Under the pieces are notes generated by a model that was given only the letters and a program-made list of their open reading frames with translations, did no database searches and was not told where the DNA came from. Both the position numbers and the translations under genes were made by a program. 22,485 nucleotides of DNA from Lewinellaceae bacterium (GTDB taxonomy: Bacteria > Bacteroidota > Bacteroidia > Chitinophagales > Saprospiraceae): positions 1 to 22,485 of the forward strand of contig JACJYO010000021.1 of assembly GCA_020636075.1 (NCBI GenBank), given 5' to 3'. Positions 1 through 6,401 of this stretch are shown here, in pieces. Position 1 is the stretch's first letter. Every line of letters starts with the position of its first letter.

Positions 1-207
1 GGTGTTCACCACTACGGCGCTTTCACCGCCCAGGGTGGCGCGGGGCTTCACGATTTGCGCCCGGGCGTCCCAATCTTTGGGCAGCAGTTTCCAGGGCAGG
101 GCGATGTAATTGGTGTGGTAGTTCCAGGCGTAGCGCAGGTAGAGTTTCTGCATACCGAAGCGGTCGGCCCTACCCCGCTGGACGATGGCAATGCTGGGTT
201 GTCGCAT
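1..207 (-). CDS. Probable tyrosine recombinase/integrase, N-terminal fragment (cut by window edge)
   Basis: The first 69 codons of a minus-strand gene that runs off the left edge. The ATG at 207 is the only ordinary start in frame. The fragment reads as a beta-rich N-terminal arm: a short strand, a basic KLYLRY segment at residues 21-26, then NYIALPWKLLPKDWD at 33-47 and a QIVKP segment. This pattern of a basic strand, 'P..W' and an Asp is typical of the arm-type DNA-binding domain at the start of Bacteroidota phage-type integrases. The SAM-like and catalytic domains (R-H-R-Y residues) lie outside the window, so activity cannot be judged. No Shine-Dalgarno sequence or TAnnTTTG promoter is visible upstream. 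The family call rests on a short region and could be wrong. Confidence 0.55.
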   Translation of the reverse strand, partial: MRQPSIAIVQRGRADRFGMQKLYLRYAWNYHTNYIALPWKLLPKDWDARAQIVKPRATLGGESAVVVNT

Positions 208-256
208 ACTAAAAATGAGTACAGAAATTGGTACAGACTAAACCCTGCTGCGAGGC

Positions 257-336
257 CGGACTAAGCGGCGCTAAGCCGTAAAGAACGGCAAAATCCGCCG
301 AACAAGCGGCACAAATCGCGCAAGGACGTACAAAGC
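257..336 (-). repeat. Degenerate tandem repeat, about 10-bp period
   Basis: Read on the minus strand, this stretch is a run of about eight units resembling YTTnGCGnn: CTTTGTACGT, CCTTGCGCGA, TTTGTGCCGC, TTGTTCGGCGGA, TTTTGCCGTT, CTTTACGGC, TTAGCGCCGC, TTAGTCCGGC. The plus-strand A-rich steps are therefore spaced 8 to 12 bp apart, about one helical turn. Units also contain alternating CGGC/GCCG words that could pair locally. It lies between the recombinase start and the promoter of the thioredoxin-like gene and does not encode a protein with a start codon. Role unknown: it could be a dispersed intergenic repeat, arm-type recombination sites, or chance. Confidence 0.4.
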
Positions 337-387
337 CTCCCAATTGGTTAAACTTTCTTTAAAGTAACACCCCACAAAAAGCAGCCT

Positions 388-420
388 TTTGGTTTTTCGG
401 TTATATCGGCAGTACTTTTG
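388..420 (+). promoter_or_regulatory. Bacteroidota-type promoter for the thioredoxin-like gene
   Basis: TTTG at 388-391 and TACTTTTG at 413-420 are separated by 21 bp and fit the -33/-7 pattern of Bacteroidota primary sigma factors. Transcription would start near 427, giving a leader of about 25 nt to the ATG at 453. Confidence 0.6.
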
Positions 421-452
421 TTGAACACATTTTGAATCTAAATTATATCGTC

Positions 453-1217
453 ATGCGCAAAATCATAATATTGTGTCTCCTTGCCTCCCTGGCACACATA
501 CTGGTCGCTCAAACGACCCCGCGCAGCGGCGCCAAGGCCCAGCCGGCCAACTCCTCGAAAACAACACCTGCAAAACCGCGAACCACGCTTACCCCGAAAG
601 CCGGCTTGCAACCATCCAGCGCTGCACGCTCTGGAGCAGAAGCCAATGCCACCGAAAACCGCAGCACTGCAACCACTGCCCGCCCAACCACAACGCCCAA
701 AACAGTGCCGGCAAAAATGCCCGATGCACCCAAACTCGACGAAAAAGAACCCCTCGTCGAAGTGGAATGGCTGACCCTGGAAGAGGCTATGGAAAAATGC
801 AAAACCGATAAGCGAAAAATCTTTATCGACGTGTTTACCGATTGGTGCGGCTGGTGCAAACGTATGGACCAATCTACTTTTGTCGACCCGGCAGTAGCGC
901 AGTACCTCAATGAAAATTACTACGCCGTGAAACTCAACGCCGAACAGCAGGAGGACATTATCTTCAACAACAAAACCTACCATTTCAAAAAGAATGGCGC
1001 CCGCGGCTACCACGAACTTGCGGCCGAACTGCTGAACAACCGCCTGAGCTTCCCAACGGTAGTTTTTTTGGATGAAGCCATGAAAGTGATCCAACCTATC
1101 CCGGGCTATCTCGAAGCAAATAAACTGGAAACTATCCTCAATTACTTCGGCACCGACAGCCACAAAACAACGCCCTGGGAAACATACGAGCGTAAATTTT
1201 CGAACAACCAGGATTAA
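453..1217 (+). CDS. Exported thioredoxin-like protein with CGWC active site
   Basis: A 254-residue protein. Residues 1-20 form a signal peptide (basic start, hydrophobic core, ending in VAQ). Residues 21-100 are a low-complexity Thr/Ala/Pro/Lys stretch, probably a flexible tether. Residues 105-235 are a thioredoxin-like domain of the DUF255/thioredoxin_7 type, with FTDWCGWC at 128-135 as the redox pair (Cys132 and Cys135) and SFPT at 199-202 supplying the cis-Pro opposite the active site. Such proteins act as periplasmic disulfide reductases or oxidases; the partner is unknown. The frame is open from a TTG at 432, but the ATG at 453 gives a clean signal peptide and a normal leader from the promoter at 388-420. 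It is a single gene, flanked by its own promoter and terminator. Confidence 0.85.
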   Translation: MRKIIILCLLASLAHILVAQTTPRSGAKAQPANSSKTTPAKPRTTLTPKAGLQPSSAARSGAEANATENRSTATTARPTTTPKTVPAKMPDAPKLDEKEPLVEVEWLTLEEAMEKCKTDKRKIFIDVFTDWCGWCKRMDQSTFVDPAVAQYLNENYYAVKLNAEQQEDIIFNNKTYHFKKNGARGYHELAAELLNNRLSFPTVVFLDEAMKVIQPIPGYLEANKLETILNYFGTDSHKTTPWETYERKFSNNQD

Positions 1218-1240
1218 AATACACCGGCATTCAGCCACCA

Positions 1241-1276
1241 CAGGCAGCAGTCTCACACTGCTGCCTGTTTTGTTTT
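1241..1276 (+). terminator. Rho-independent terminator after the thioredoxin-like gene
   Basis: A perfect 10-bp stem (1241-1250 CAGGCAGCAG with 1258-1267) and a 7-nt loop are followed by TTTTGTTTT. It begins 23 nt after the stop codon and ends before aroC. Confidence 0.88.
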
Positions 1277-1343
1277 ATAAACCAGGCCCTCAAAAAATCC
1301 GTTTATTTGCCGGCAACCTTATTGATCACTCACAAGCAAAACC

Positions 1344-2426
1344 TTGGCAGGAAATTCCTTTGGCACGCTCTTTCGCCTCACCACTTTCGGCGAGTCGCAC
1401 GGTCCGGCAATCGGCTGCATCATCGACGGTTGCCCAGCCGGTTTGGTGTTTGACCTCGACTTCATCCAGCAGGAACTCGACCGCCGACGCCCGGGGCAAA
1501 GTGCCATCGTAACGCAACGCAAGGAAAGCGACACGGTACAAGTGCTCAGCGGCGTCTTTGAAGGCAAAACCACGGGCACGCCCATTGCCCTGCTCATTCC
1601 CAATGAGAATCAACGTTCCGGCGACTACGACCATCTGGCCACCGCTTTTCGCCCCAGCCACGCCGATTACACCTGGCAGGCCAAACACGGGCACCGCGAT
1701 TACCGCGGTGGTGGCCGGAGCAGCGCCCGCGAAACTGCTGCTCGCGTTGCTGGCGGCGCTGTCGCCAAATTATTGCTGCGCCAGGCCGGTATTTCCATCC
1801 AGGCATATGTCAGTCAGGTCGGAACGATAACCGTCGAACAACCCTACACGGCACTGGACCTTAGCCAAACCGAAACCAACGATGTGCGCTGCCCCGATCC
1901 CGAAGTGGCAGCGAAAATGATCCAACTGATCCGCGATACCCGAAAGGCCGGCGATACGCTCGGCGGTACGATCACTGCCGTTATTCAGGGCTGTCCGCCC
2001 GGACTTGGCGAGCCTGTATTTGACAAACTCCACGCCGACCTGGGCAAAGCCATGCTCAGCATCAATGCCGCCAAAGGTTTTGAATATGGCTCCGGGTTTG
2101 CCGGTACTACCATGTTGGGATCGGCCCACAATGACCGTTTTGAATCCACGGAAAGCAGGACTATTCGAACATCGACAAACCATTCCGGAGGTATCCAGGG
2201 CGGCATCTCCAACGGCATGGACATCTATTTTCGAATTGCCTTCAAACCCATTGCTACCATCATGCAAGACCAGAAAACGGTGGATGCGACGGGGAATCCA
2301 GTGGTAATCAAAGGGAAAGGCCGGCACGACCCTTGCGTATTGCCCCGGGCTGTTCCAATCGTTGAGGCAATGGCTGCTTTGGTGCTGGCAGATCATTATT
2401 TGCGTTGGAAGACTGCGCAGATTTAA
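1344..2426 (+). CDS. aroC: Chorismate synthase
   Basis: A 360-residue chorismate synthase, the usual family length. It converts 5-enolpyruvylshikimate-3-phosphate to chorismate using reduced FMN, the last step of the shikimate pathway. Visible signatures are AGNSFGTLFRLTTFGESHG at 2-20, HRDYRGGGRSSARETAARVAGG further on (FMN and substrate binding), GFEYGSGF, GGIQGGISNG and a C-terminal DPCVLPRAVPIVEAM block. The start is TTG at 1344: the family's N-terminus is normally M-AGNS/T, the codon just before AGNS is this TTG, and an in-frame stop lies at 1323-1325 with no ATG between. A one-mismatch -7 box, TTTATTTG, lies at 1302-1309 and would give a leader of about 28 nt. The tocopherol cyclase-like gene follows after 47 nt. 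Confidence 0.96.
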   Translation: MAGNSFGTLFRLTTFGESHGPAIGCIIDGCPAGLVFDLDFIQQELDRRRPGQSAIVTQRKESDTVQVLSGVFEGKTTGTPIALLIPNENQRSGDYDHLATAFRPSHADYTWQAKHGHRDYRGGGRSSARETAARVAGGAVAKLLLRQAGISIQAYVSQVGTITVEQPYTALDLSQTETNDVRCPDPEVAAKMIQLIRDTRKAGDTLGGTITAVIQGCPPGLGEPVFDKLHADLGKAMLSINAAKGFEYGSGFAGTTMLGSAHNDRFESTESRTIRTSTNHSGGIQGGISNGMDIYFRIAFKPIATIMQDQKTVDATGNPVVIKGKGRHDPCVLPRAVPIVEAMAALVLADHYLRWKTAQI

Positions 2427-2433
2427 TTTTTTT

Positions 2434-2453
2434 CCCAGGCCTGAAGGCCTGGG
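2434..2453. repeat. Perfect palindromic hairpin between aroC and the next gene
   Basis: CCCAGGCC (2434-2441), a TGAA loop and GGCCTGGG (2446-2453) form a perfect 8-bp stem. The flanks are seven T before and CTGAGAAAAA after, the reverse of the A-before/T-after order of an intrinsic terminator, so it is a poor terminator on either strand. It may be a REP-like palindrome, an mRNA stabiliser or an attenuating structure in front of the gene at 2474. Confidence 0.6.
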
Positions 2454-2473
2454 CTGAGAAAAATATCCAAGCT

Positions 2474-3439
2474 ATGCATTTCCTGAACCGCTGGCGTGCC
2501 CTTTGGAATCCCGACATGTACCATGGCTGGGGGCAACAGCGCCGGTATTTTGAAGGCTGGTATTTCAAACTCGTCAGCGCCGATGAACAAGCGGCGCTTG
2601 CAGTGATTCCGGGTATCTCCATGGCTGAAAATGGCGAAAAGCACGCCTTTATCCAGGTTATGGATGGCAAGGCTTGCACAGCAACCTACCATAGGTTTGA
2701 AGCAGACCTGTTCCGACCAAATCCGCGAAAGTTTGCACTCAGCCTGGGATCTAATTTTTTTTCCAAAGAAAAAATCACGCTCGATCTACCTGGACTCTCC
2801 GGCGAAATCTGCTTCGAAAATCCCACTCCATGGCCCAAAATGCTGGGCGCGCCCGGTATCATGGGCTGGTATTCATTCGTGCCGTTTATGGAATGTTTCC
2901 ACGGGGTTGTCAGTATGCAACATAAATTGATTGGCCAATTGAACCTTAGTGGGGAAACGCTGGATTTTACCGGCGGCAGAGGCTACAGCGAAAAAGATTG
3001 GGGGCGTTCGTTCCCGCGCGCCTACGTCTGGATGCAATCGAATCATTTTGATTCCAGTGACCAGGCTTCCCTTCTGGCTTCCGTGGCGCATATTCCCTGG
3101 CTTGGCAGTTATTTCATTGGGTTTATCAGCGGGTTTTGGCTGGACGGGCGGCTTTTTCGTTTTGCGACCTATACCGGCGCTAAACAACGGCTTGAACTAT
3201 CCGGCGACAGCGTTTCCCTTATTTTTAAAAATCCTAAAACCGAGTTGTGCATACTGGCTAAACAAGCGCCTGGCACCGCATTGCAATCGCCTATTTCCGG
3301 TGAGATGACCGGCAAGATCAATGAAAGTTTGCAAGCAACTATTCAGGCTGAACTGTTGGAAAATGGCCAGCGGATCTTTGAAGGTACGGCGCGAACTGCC
3401 GGACTGGAAGTAGCCGGTGAAGTGAAAATTCTCCTTTGA
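2474..3439 (+). CDS. Tocopherol cyclase-like protein
   Basis: A 321-residue protein recognisable as the tocopherol cyclase-like family by WNPDMYHGWGQQRRYFEGWY in the first 35 residues, by PWPKMLGAPGIMGWYSFVPF followed by ECFHG in the middle, and by GYSEKDWGRSFPRAYVWMQS after it. In plants and cyanobacteria this fold closes the chromanol ring of tocopherols; homologues in heterotrophic bacteria have no proven substrate. There is no signal peptide, so it is probably cytoplasmic or membrane-associated. The frame is open from a TTG at 2405 inside aroC, but that extension would translate the palindrome; the ATG at 2474 fits the conserved N-terminus better. It probably shares a transcript with aroC. 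Its stop codon is 1 nt from the tail of the convergent gene at 3441. The family call is firm, the reaction is not. Confidence 0.8.
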   Translation: MHFLNRWRALWNPDMYHGWGQQRRYFEGWYFKLVSADEQAALAVIPGISMAENGEKHAFIQVMDGKACTATYHRFEADLFRPNPRKFALSLGSNFFSKEKITLDLPGLSGEICFENPTPWPKMLGAPGIMGWYSFVPFMECFHGVVSMQHKLIGQLNLSGETLDFTGGRGYSEKDWGRSFPRAYVWMQSNHFDSSDQASLLASVAHIPWLGSYFIGFISGFWLDGRLFRFATYTGAKQRLELSGDSVSLIFKNPKTELCILAKQAPGTALQSPISGEMTGKINESLQATIQAELLENGQRIFEGTARTAGLEVAGEVKILL

Positions 3440-3440
3440 A

Positions 3441-3890
3441 TTATTGCATCACCATTTTGGTATGCGGAATCCCGTCTTCCAGATATTCCTCGCCGGTGCT
3501 GACGAATCCCAGACTTTCGTAAAAACGAAGCAGGTAGGTTTGCGCGCCGATTTTGATTGGCGTGTCGCCAAAAAGATGGCGGCACATGGCGATACTGCGC
3601 TGCATTACCGTCCGGCCAGCCCCGGTACCACGGACCTTTGCTGCGCTCAATACTCGTCCGATAGAACAGTAACCGGGAAAAGAAACATCCGTCGGTACCA
3701 GGCGGGTGTATGCTACAATTTCGCCGGAACTGTCGCGGCCAAAAAGGTGCCAGGCTTCCAGATCAACCCCGTCTGCATCCAGGAATGGGCAGTTTTGTTC
3801 CACAACAAACACCTCCTGGCGAAAAGCCATAATGGCATATAATTCCTGCAACGTCAGGCTTGAAAATGGCAGGCAAGAGAACTGTAGCAT
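3441..3890 (-). CDS. GNAT acetyltransferase, ElaA family
   Basis: A 149-residue protein matching ElaA-type N-acetyltransferases along its length: LQELYAIMAFRQEVFVVEQN near the start, the acidic stretch FLDADGVD, VAYTRLV, then GRVLSAAKVRGTGAGRTVM, whose RGTGAG is the acetyl-CoA pyrophosphate loop, and LRFYESLGF plus EDGIPHTKM at the end. The natural substrate is not known. The frame is open back to 3992, but ElaA proteins begin just before the LQ/LY segment, and a TACTTTTG -7 box at 3918-3911 lies inside the longer version, so the ATG at 3890 is chosen. The gene is tail-to-tail with the tocopherol cyclase-like gene, with one base between the stop codons, so the two transcripts must overlap or end at shared signals; none is evident. 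Confidence 0.87.
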   Translation of the reverse strand: MLQFSCLPFSSLTLQELYAIMAFRQEVFVVEQNCPFLDADGVDLEAWHLFGRDSSGEIVAYTRLVPTDVSFPGYCSIGRVLSAAKVRGTGAGRTVMQRSIAMCRHLFGDTPIKIGAQTYLLRFYESLGFVSTGEEYLEDGIPHTKMVMQ

Positions 3891-3910
3891 GACCGGGATT
3901 TTTATTGAAT

Positions 3911-3918
3911 CAAAAGTA
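3911..3918 (-). promoter_or_regulatory. -7 promoter box (TAnnTTTG) for the ElaA-type gene
   Basis: TACTTTTG on the minus strand is identical to the -7 box at 413-420. It lies 21 nt before the ATG at 3890 and rules against the longer start at 3992. No clear -33 TTTG was found. Confidence 0.5.
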
Positions 3919-4001
3919 CTGGTTCCATTCGAAAAGGTCAGTTTGGTCTGAAAACAGGGGTAAAATTGTTTTTTCAGGTAAGAATCCTGCATTGCTAATT
4001 T

Positions 4002-4009
4002 TACCTTTG
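4002..4009 (+). promoter_or_regulatory. -7 promoter box (TAnnTTTG) for the DUF2911 gene
   Basis: TACCTTTG matches the Bacteroidota -7 box and would give a leader of about 43 nt to the ATG at 4059. A near-match with one extra base (TACTTTTTG) lies closer, at 4034-4042. No convincing -33 element accompanies either. Confidence 0.45.
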
Positions 4010-4058
4010 CAAACCATTCGCTTAAACCGTTGTTACTTTTTGTTAAACAAGTATTACC

Positions 4059-4922
4059 ATGATGAAATCGTACGTATTAACCGTTTTATTGCTTCTTGCG
4101 ACCTGCACGTTGGGTCTTTCACAAATTCAAACGCCCGCGCCAAGTCCCGGCGCAAAATTCACCCAGGACGTTGGGCTGATCAAAGTGGACGTGGAATACT
4201 CCCGTCCCAGCAAAAAAGGTCGCGTCATTTTTGGCGACCTCGTTCCCTATGGCGATATGTGGCGTACAGGCGCCAATGCTTCCACCAAGGTTACCTTCAG
4301 TGATAAAGTCACAGTAGGTGGCAAAGACCTGGACAAAGGCACTTACGCGCTGTATACCATCCCGGGACAAAAAGAGTGGACGATCATTTTCTACTCCAAC
4401 ACTTCGTACTGGGGCACGCCGGAAGAGAAGGACTTCAAAGAAGAAGAAGTTGCTGCTCGCTTTACTGTACCCGCCTATAAAATGGAGAATGTGTCCGTGG
4501 AGACATTCACCATCGGGATGGATAACCTTAAAAACGACGGCGCCGAGCTTTATTTGCTTTGGGAAAGCACCTACGTAGGTATTCCGATCAAAGTGGACAC
4601 TGACTCCAAAGTTATGGCCGCGATCAAATCAACTATGGCCGGCCCCAAATCGGGCGACTATTTCGCTGCAGCCCGTTACTATCACGAACAAGGTCAGGAT
4701 CAAAAACAAGCGCTCGAATGGGTGAACAAATGCCTGGAAATGGGCGGCGACAAATTCTGGATCCTGCGCCTCAAAGCGAATATTCAGGCCGAATTGGGCA
4801 TGTACAAAGACGCCATCGCTACCGCTCAAAAGAGCACGGAACTGGCCAAAGCCGACGGCAATGCCGACTACCCGCGCATGAACGAAAAATCCATCACTGC
4901 CTGGAAAGCAAAAATGAAGTAA
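4059..4922 (+). CDS. Exported DUF2911-domain protein with TPR-like C-terminus
   Basis: A 287-residue protein. Residues 1-21 are a signal peptide ending near LSQ. Residues 25-170 match DUF2911, a family common in Bacteroidota, with its hallmark stretches VEYSRPSKKGRVIFGDLVPYGDMWRTGAN (about 46-74), DKGTYALYTIPG and WTIIFYSN. The part after residue 200 is helical, with AARYYHEQGQDQKQALEWVN and ILRLKANIQAELGMYKDAI resembling one or two tetratricopeptide repeats. No enzymatic function is established for DUF2911. Two adjacent ATG codons at 4059 and 4062 are equivalent. The gene has its own promoter candidate and a strong terminator, so it is probably transcribed alone. Confidence 0.88.
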   Translation: MMKSYVLTVLLLLATCTLGLSQIQTPAPSPGAKFTQDVGLIKVDVEYSRPSKKGRVIFGDLVPYGDMWRTGANASTKVTFSDKVTVGGKDLDKGTYALYTIPGQKEWTIIFYSNTSYWGTPEEKDFKEEEVAARFTVPAYKMENVSVETFTIGMDNLKNDGAELYLLWESTYVGIPIKVDTDSKVMAAIKSTMAGPKSGDYFAAARYYHEQGQDQKQALEWVNKCLEMGGDKFWILRLKANIQAELGMYKDAIATAQKSTELAKADGNADYPRMNEKSITAWKAKMK

Positions 4923-4973
4923 TCTGGATGTTCCAACAGGTACATTGCCAGAAATATCTAATCTAGTTAAATC

Positions 4974-5014
4974 AATGGCGCAACGGCTTTACTCGTTGCG
5001 CCATTGTTATTTTT
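4974..5014 (+). terminator. Rho-independent terminator after the DUF2911 gene
   Basis: A perfect 12-bp stem, AATGGCGCAACG (4974-4985) with CGTTGCGCCATT (4994-5005), and an 8-nt loop are followed by GTTATTTTT. The T-rich tail also contains the promoter box of the next gene. Confidence 0.9.
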
Positions 5015-5015
5015 G
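5008..5015 (+). promoter_or_regulatory. -7 promoter box (TAnnTTTG) for the alpha/beta hydrolase gene, inside the terminator tail
   Basis: TATTTTTG matches TAnnTTTG exactly and coincides with the U-tract of the preceding terminator. Initiation near 5021-5022 leaves about 25 nt before the ATG at 5047. Confidence 0.5.
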
Positions 5016-5046
5016 TCAATTCCTAATGGCTACTAAACAACCATTC

Positions 5047-6327
5047 ATGTCTACACCTCGTCTCCTCCTGTTCTGCTTCGGACTAGTTCCTGGATTTCTT
5101 TTCGCTCAAAATCAAAATCCGGGTTGCGATGGTTTCCGGTACAAACAGGATCAGTTCCAAACCGTAAAAAAAACCACCCTGCCCTACGCCACCGCCATCA
5201 GCCATACCGGGCAGTCCATAACCTTGTCCATGGATGTGTACGAGCCGGATGGCGACACCTGCAGCCAACGCCCGGTAATCGTAATGGAGCATGGCGGGAG
5301 TTTTATTTTTGGAAACAAAAGCGACATGGCTAAATGGTGCCAGCTGCTGGCTCGAAAAGGCTACGTGGCTGCCTCCATTCAGTATCGCCTGTATCCCATT
5401 TTCCAGTTGGGCTTTCCCGACTCCACCGACATCATGGATACTGCCATGAAAGCTGTAGGCGACATGAAAGCTGCCGTCCGGTTTTTCCGGGAAGATGCCA
5501 CAACGGATAATATGTTTCGTGCCGACACGACGCATATTTTCATCGGCGGGTATTCAGCCGGTGCCGTGGCCGCCTTGCATGCTGCGTTTTTGGACGATGC
5601 GGATGTTTTGCCGGCTTTTTTGCAATCTATACTAACAGCCAATGGAGGGTTGAACGGAAATTCCGGCAATGCCGCCAACCAAAGCCATTCCTCCGCAATC
5701 AGTGCTGTAATTAATATGTCGGGTGGGCTTTACCGCCGGGCCTGGATTAACAGCGAAGAAGTTCCAATGAGCAGCATACATGGTACTGCCGATGCCACAG
5801 TGCCCTACGAATCCGGCCTGGCTGCCAATCTTGCCTATCTTGAAGGCAGTGGCGTACTGCACCCGCAGGCACTTTCGGTGGGCAACTGGAGTTACCTGGA
5901 AACCGTGCCGGGTGGAGGCCATACCGACATTTATGACCAAGCGCAGTTCGCAGCCCAATTGGGCAACTTTTGGACGCAAACCACGACCCTGCTGGAGTAC
6001 CTGACTTGCTATGCCGACAGCCTGCCCGTGCTTGTCAGTATTAAACAACCCGGAGATATGCCTTCCAATCCGAAATGGTTGATTTACCCCAATCCAGTAA
6101 TAAAAGGCCAGCAGCAGGTATCTATCCAACTCCCGGAACCTGTTCGAGGCACAATTTCAGCAGTGGTGTACAGCCTGGAGGGTAAGGAAGTCATTCGCGT
6201 TAAAAACACTTTATCAGGCACTTCCGGTATCCCGACAGCTGAATTGGCTCCGGGTGTTTATTTTGTTCGTCTGCTGGACGAAAAAGGCAGGTATGTGCCG
6301 GGGGTACGGCGATTGGTTGTGCAATAA
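5047..6327 (+). CDS. T9SS-exported alpha/beta hydrolase (esterase-like)
   Basis: A 426-residue protein. Residues 1-20 are a signal peptide ending LFAQ. The alpha/beta-hydrolase core spans about 55-315: HGGSF at 82-86 forms the oxyanion hole, GGYSAG around Ser170 is the nucleophile elbow, Asp249 in HGTADATVP and His292 in GGGHTD complete the triad. This is the layout of carboxylesterases and dienelactone-hydrolase-like enzymes; the substrate is unknown. Residues 343-426 form a T9SS type A sorting domain (WLIYPNP at its start, LAPGVYFVRL and a basic RRLVVQ end), so the protein should cross the outer membrane and be released or anchored. The frame opens at 4945 and an ATG exists at 5026, but the ATG at 5047 gives the clean signal peptide and fits the promoter at 5008-5015. 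Confidence 0.87.
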   Translation: MSTPRLLLFCFGLVPGFLFAQNQNPGCDGFRYKQDQFQTVKKTTLPYATAISHTGQSITLSMDVYEPDGDTCSQRPVIVMEHGGSFIFGNKSDMAKWCQLLARKGYVAASIQYRLYPIFQLGFPDSTDIMDTAMKAVGDMKAAVRFFREDATTDNMFRADTTHIFIGGYSAGAVAALHAAFLDDADVLPAFLQSILTANGGLNGNSGNAANQSHSSAISAVINMSGGLYRRAWINSEEVPMSSIHGTADATVPYESGLAANLAYLEGSGVLHPQALSVGNWSYLETVPGGGHTDIYDQAQFAAQLGNFWTQTTTLLEYLTCYADSLPVLVSIKQPGDMPSNPKWLIYPNPVIKGQQQVSIQLPEPVRGTISAVVYSLEGKEVIRVKNTLSGTSGIPTAELAPGVYFVRLLDEKGRYVPGVRRLVVQ

Positions 6328-6370
6328 AAAATCCCGCAGACTTTACCCCTTTCCGGGAAAATCTGCGGGA
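6326..6370 (-). terminator. Terminator for the clpC-like gene
   Basis: TCCCGCAGA (6332-6340) pairs with TCTGCGGGA (6362-6370) over 9 bp with a 21-nt loop. On the minus strand the stem is followed by six T. It lies in the 74-nt convergent gap and begins just beyond the stop codon of the hydrolase gene, so it may also slow plus-strand transcription. Confidence 0.75.
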
Positions 6371-6401
6371 CATAGTTGTTATCACTCCGATTCGACGGCA
6401 A

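Noticed and set aside
55..264. 69-codon plus-strand open frame at the left edge
   Set aside because: The minus strand reads as an integrase N-terminal domain over the same bases; the plus-strand peptide has no family resemblance.
208..452. A tRNA or integration site next to the recombinase fragment
   Set aside because: No cloverleaf, CCA end or direct-repeat att pair could be found; only the 10-bp phased repeat and a promoter are visible.
438..1256. Minus-strand open frame of 272 codons opposite the thioredoxin-like gene
   Set aside because: The plus strand carries a signal peptide, CGWC domain, promoter and terminator; the antisense peptide is Cys/Phe/Gly-rich and meaningless.
1770..2396. 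Minus-strand open frame of 208 codons inside aroC
   Set aside because: Shadow of chorismate synthase, whose signature motifs are all on the plus strand.
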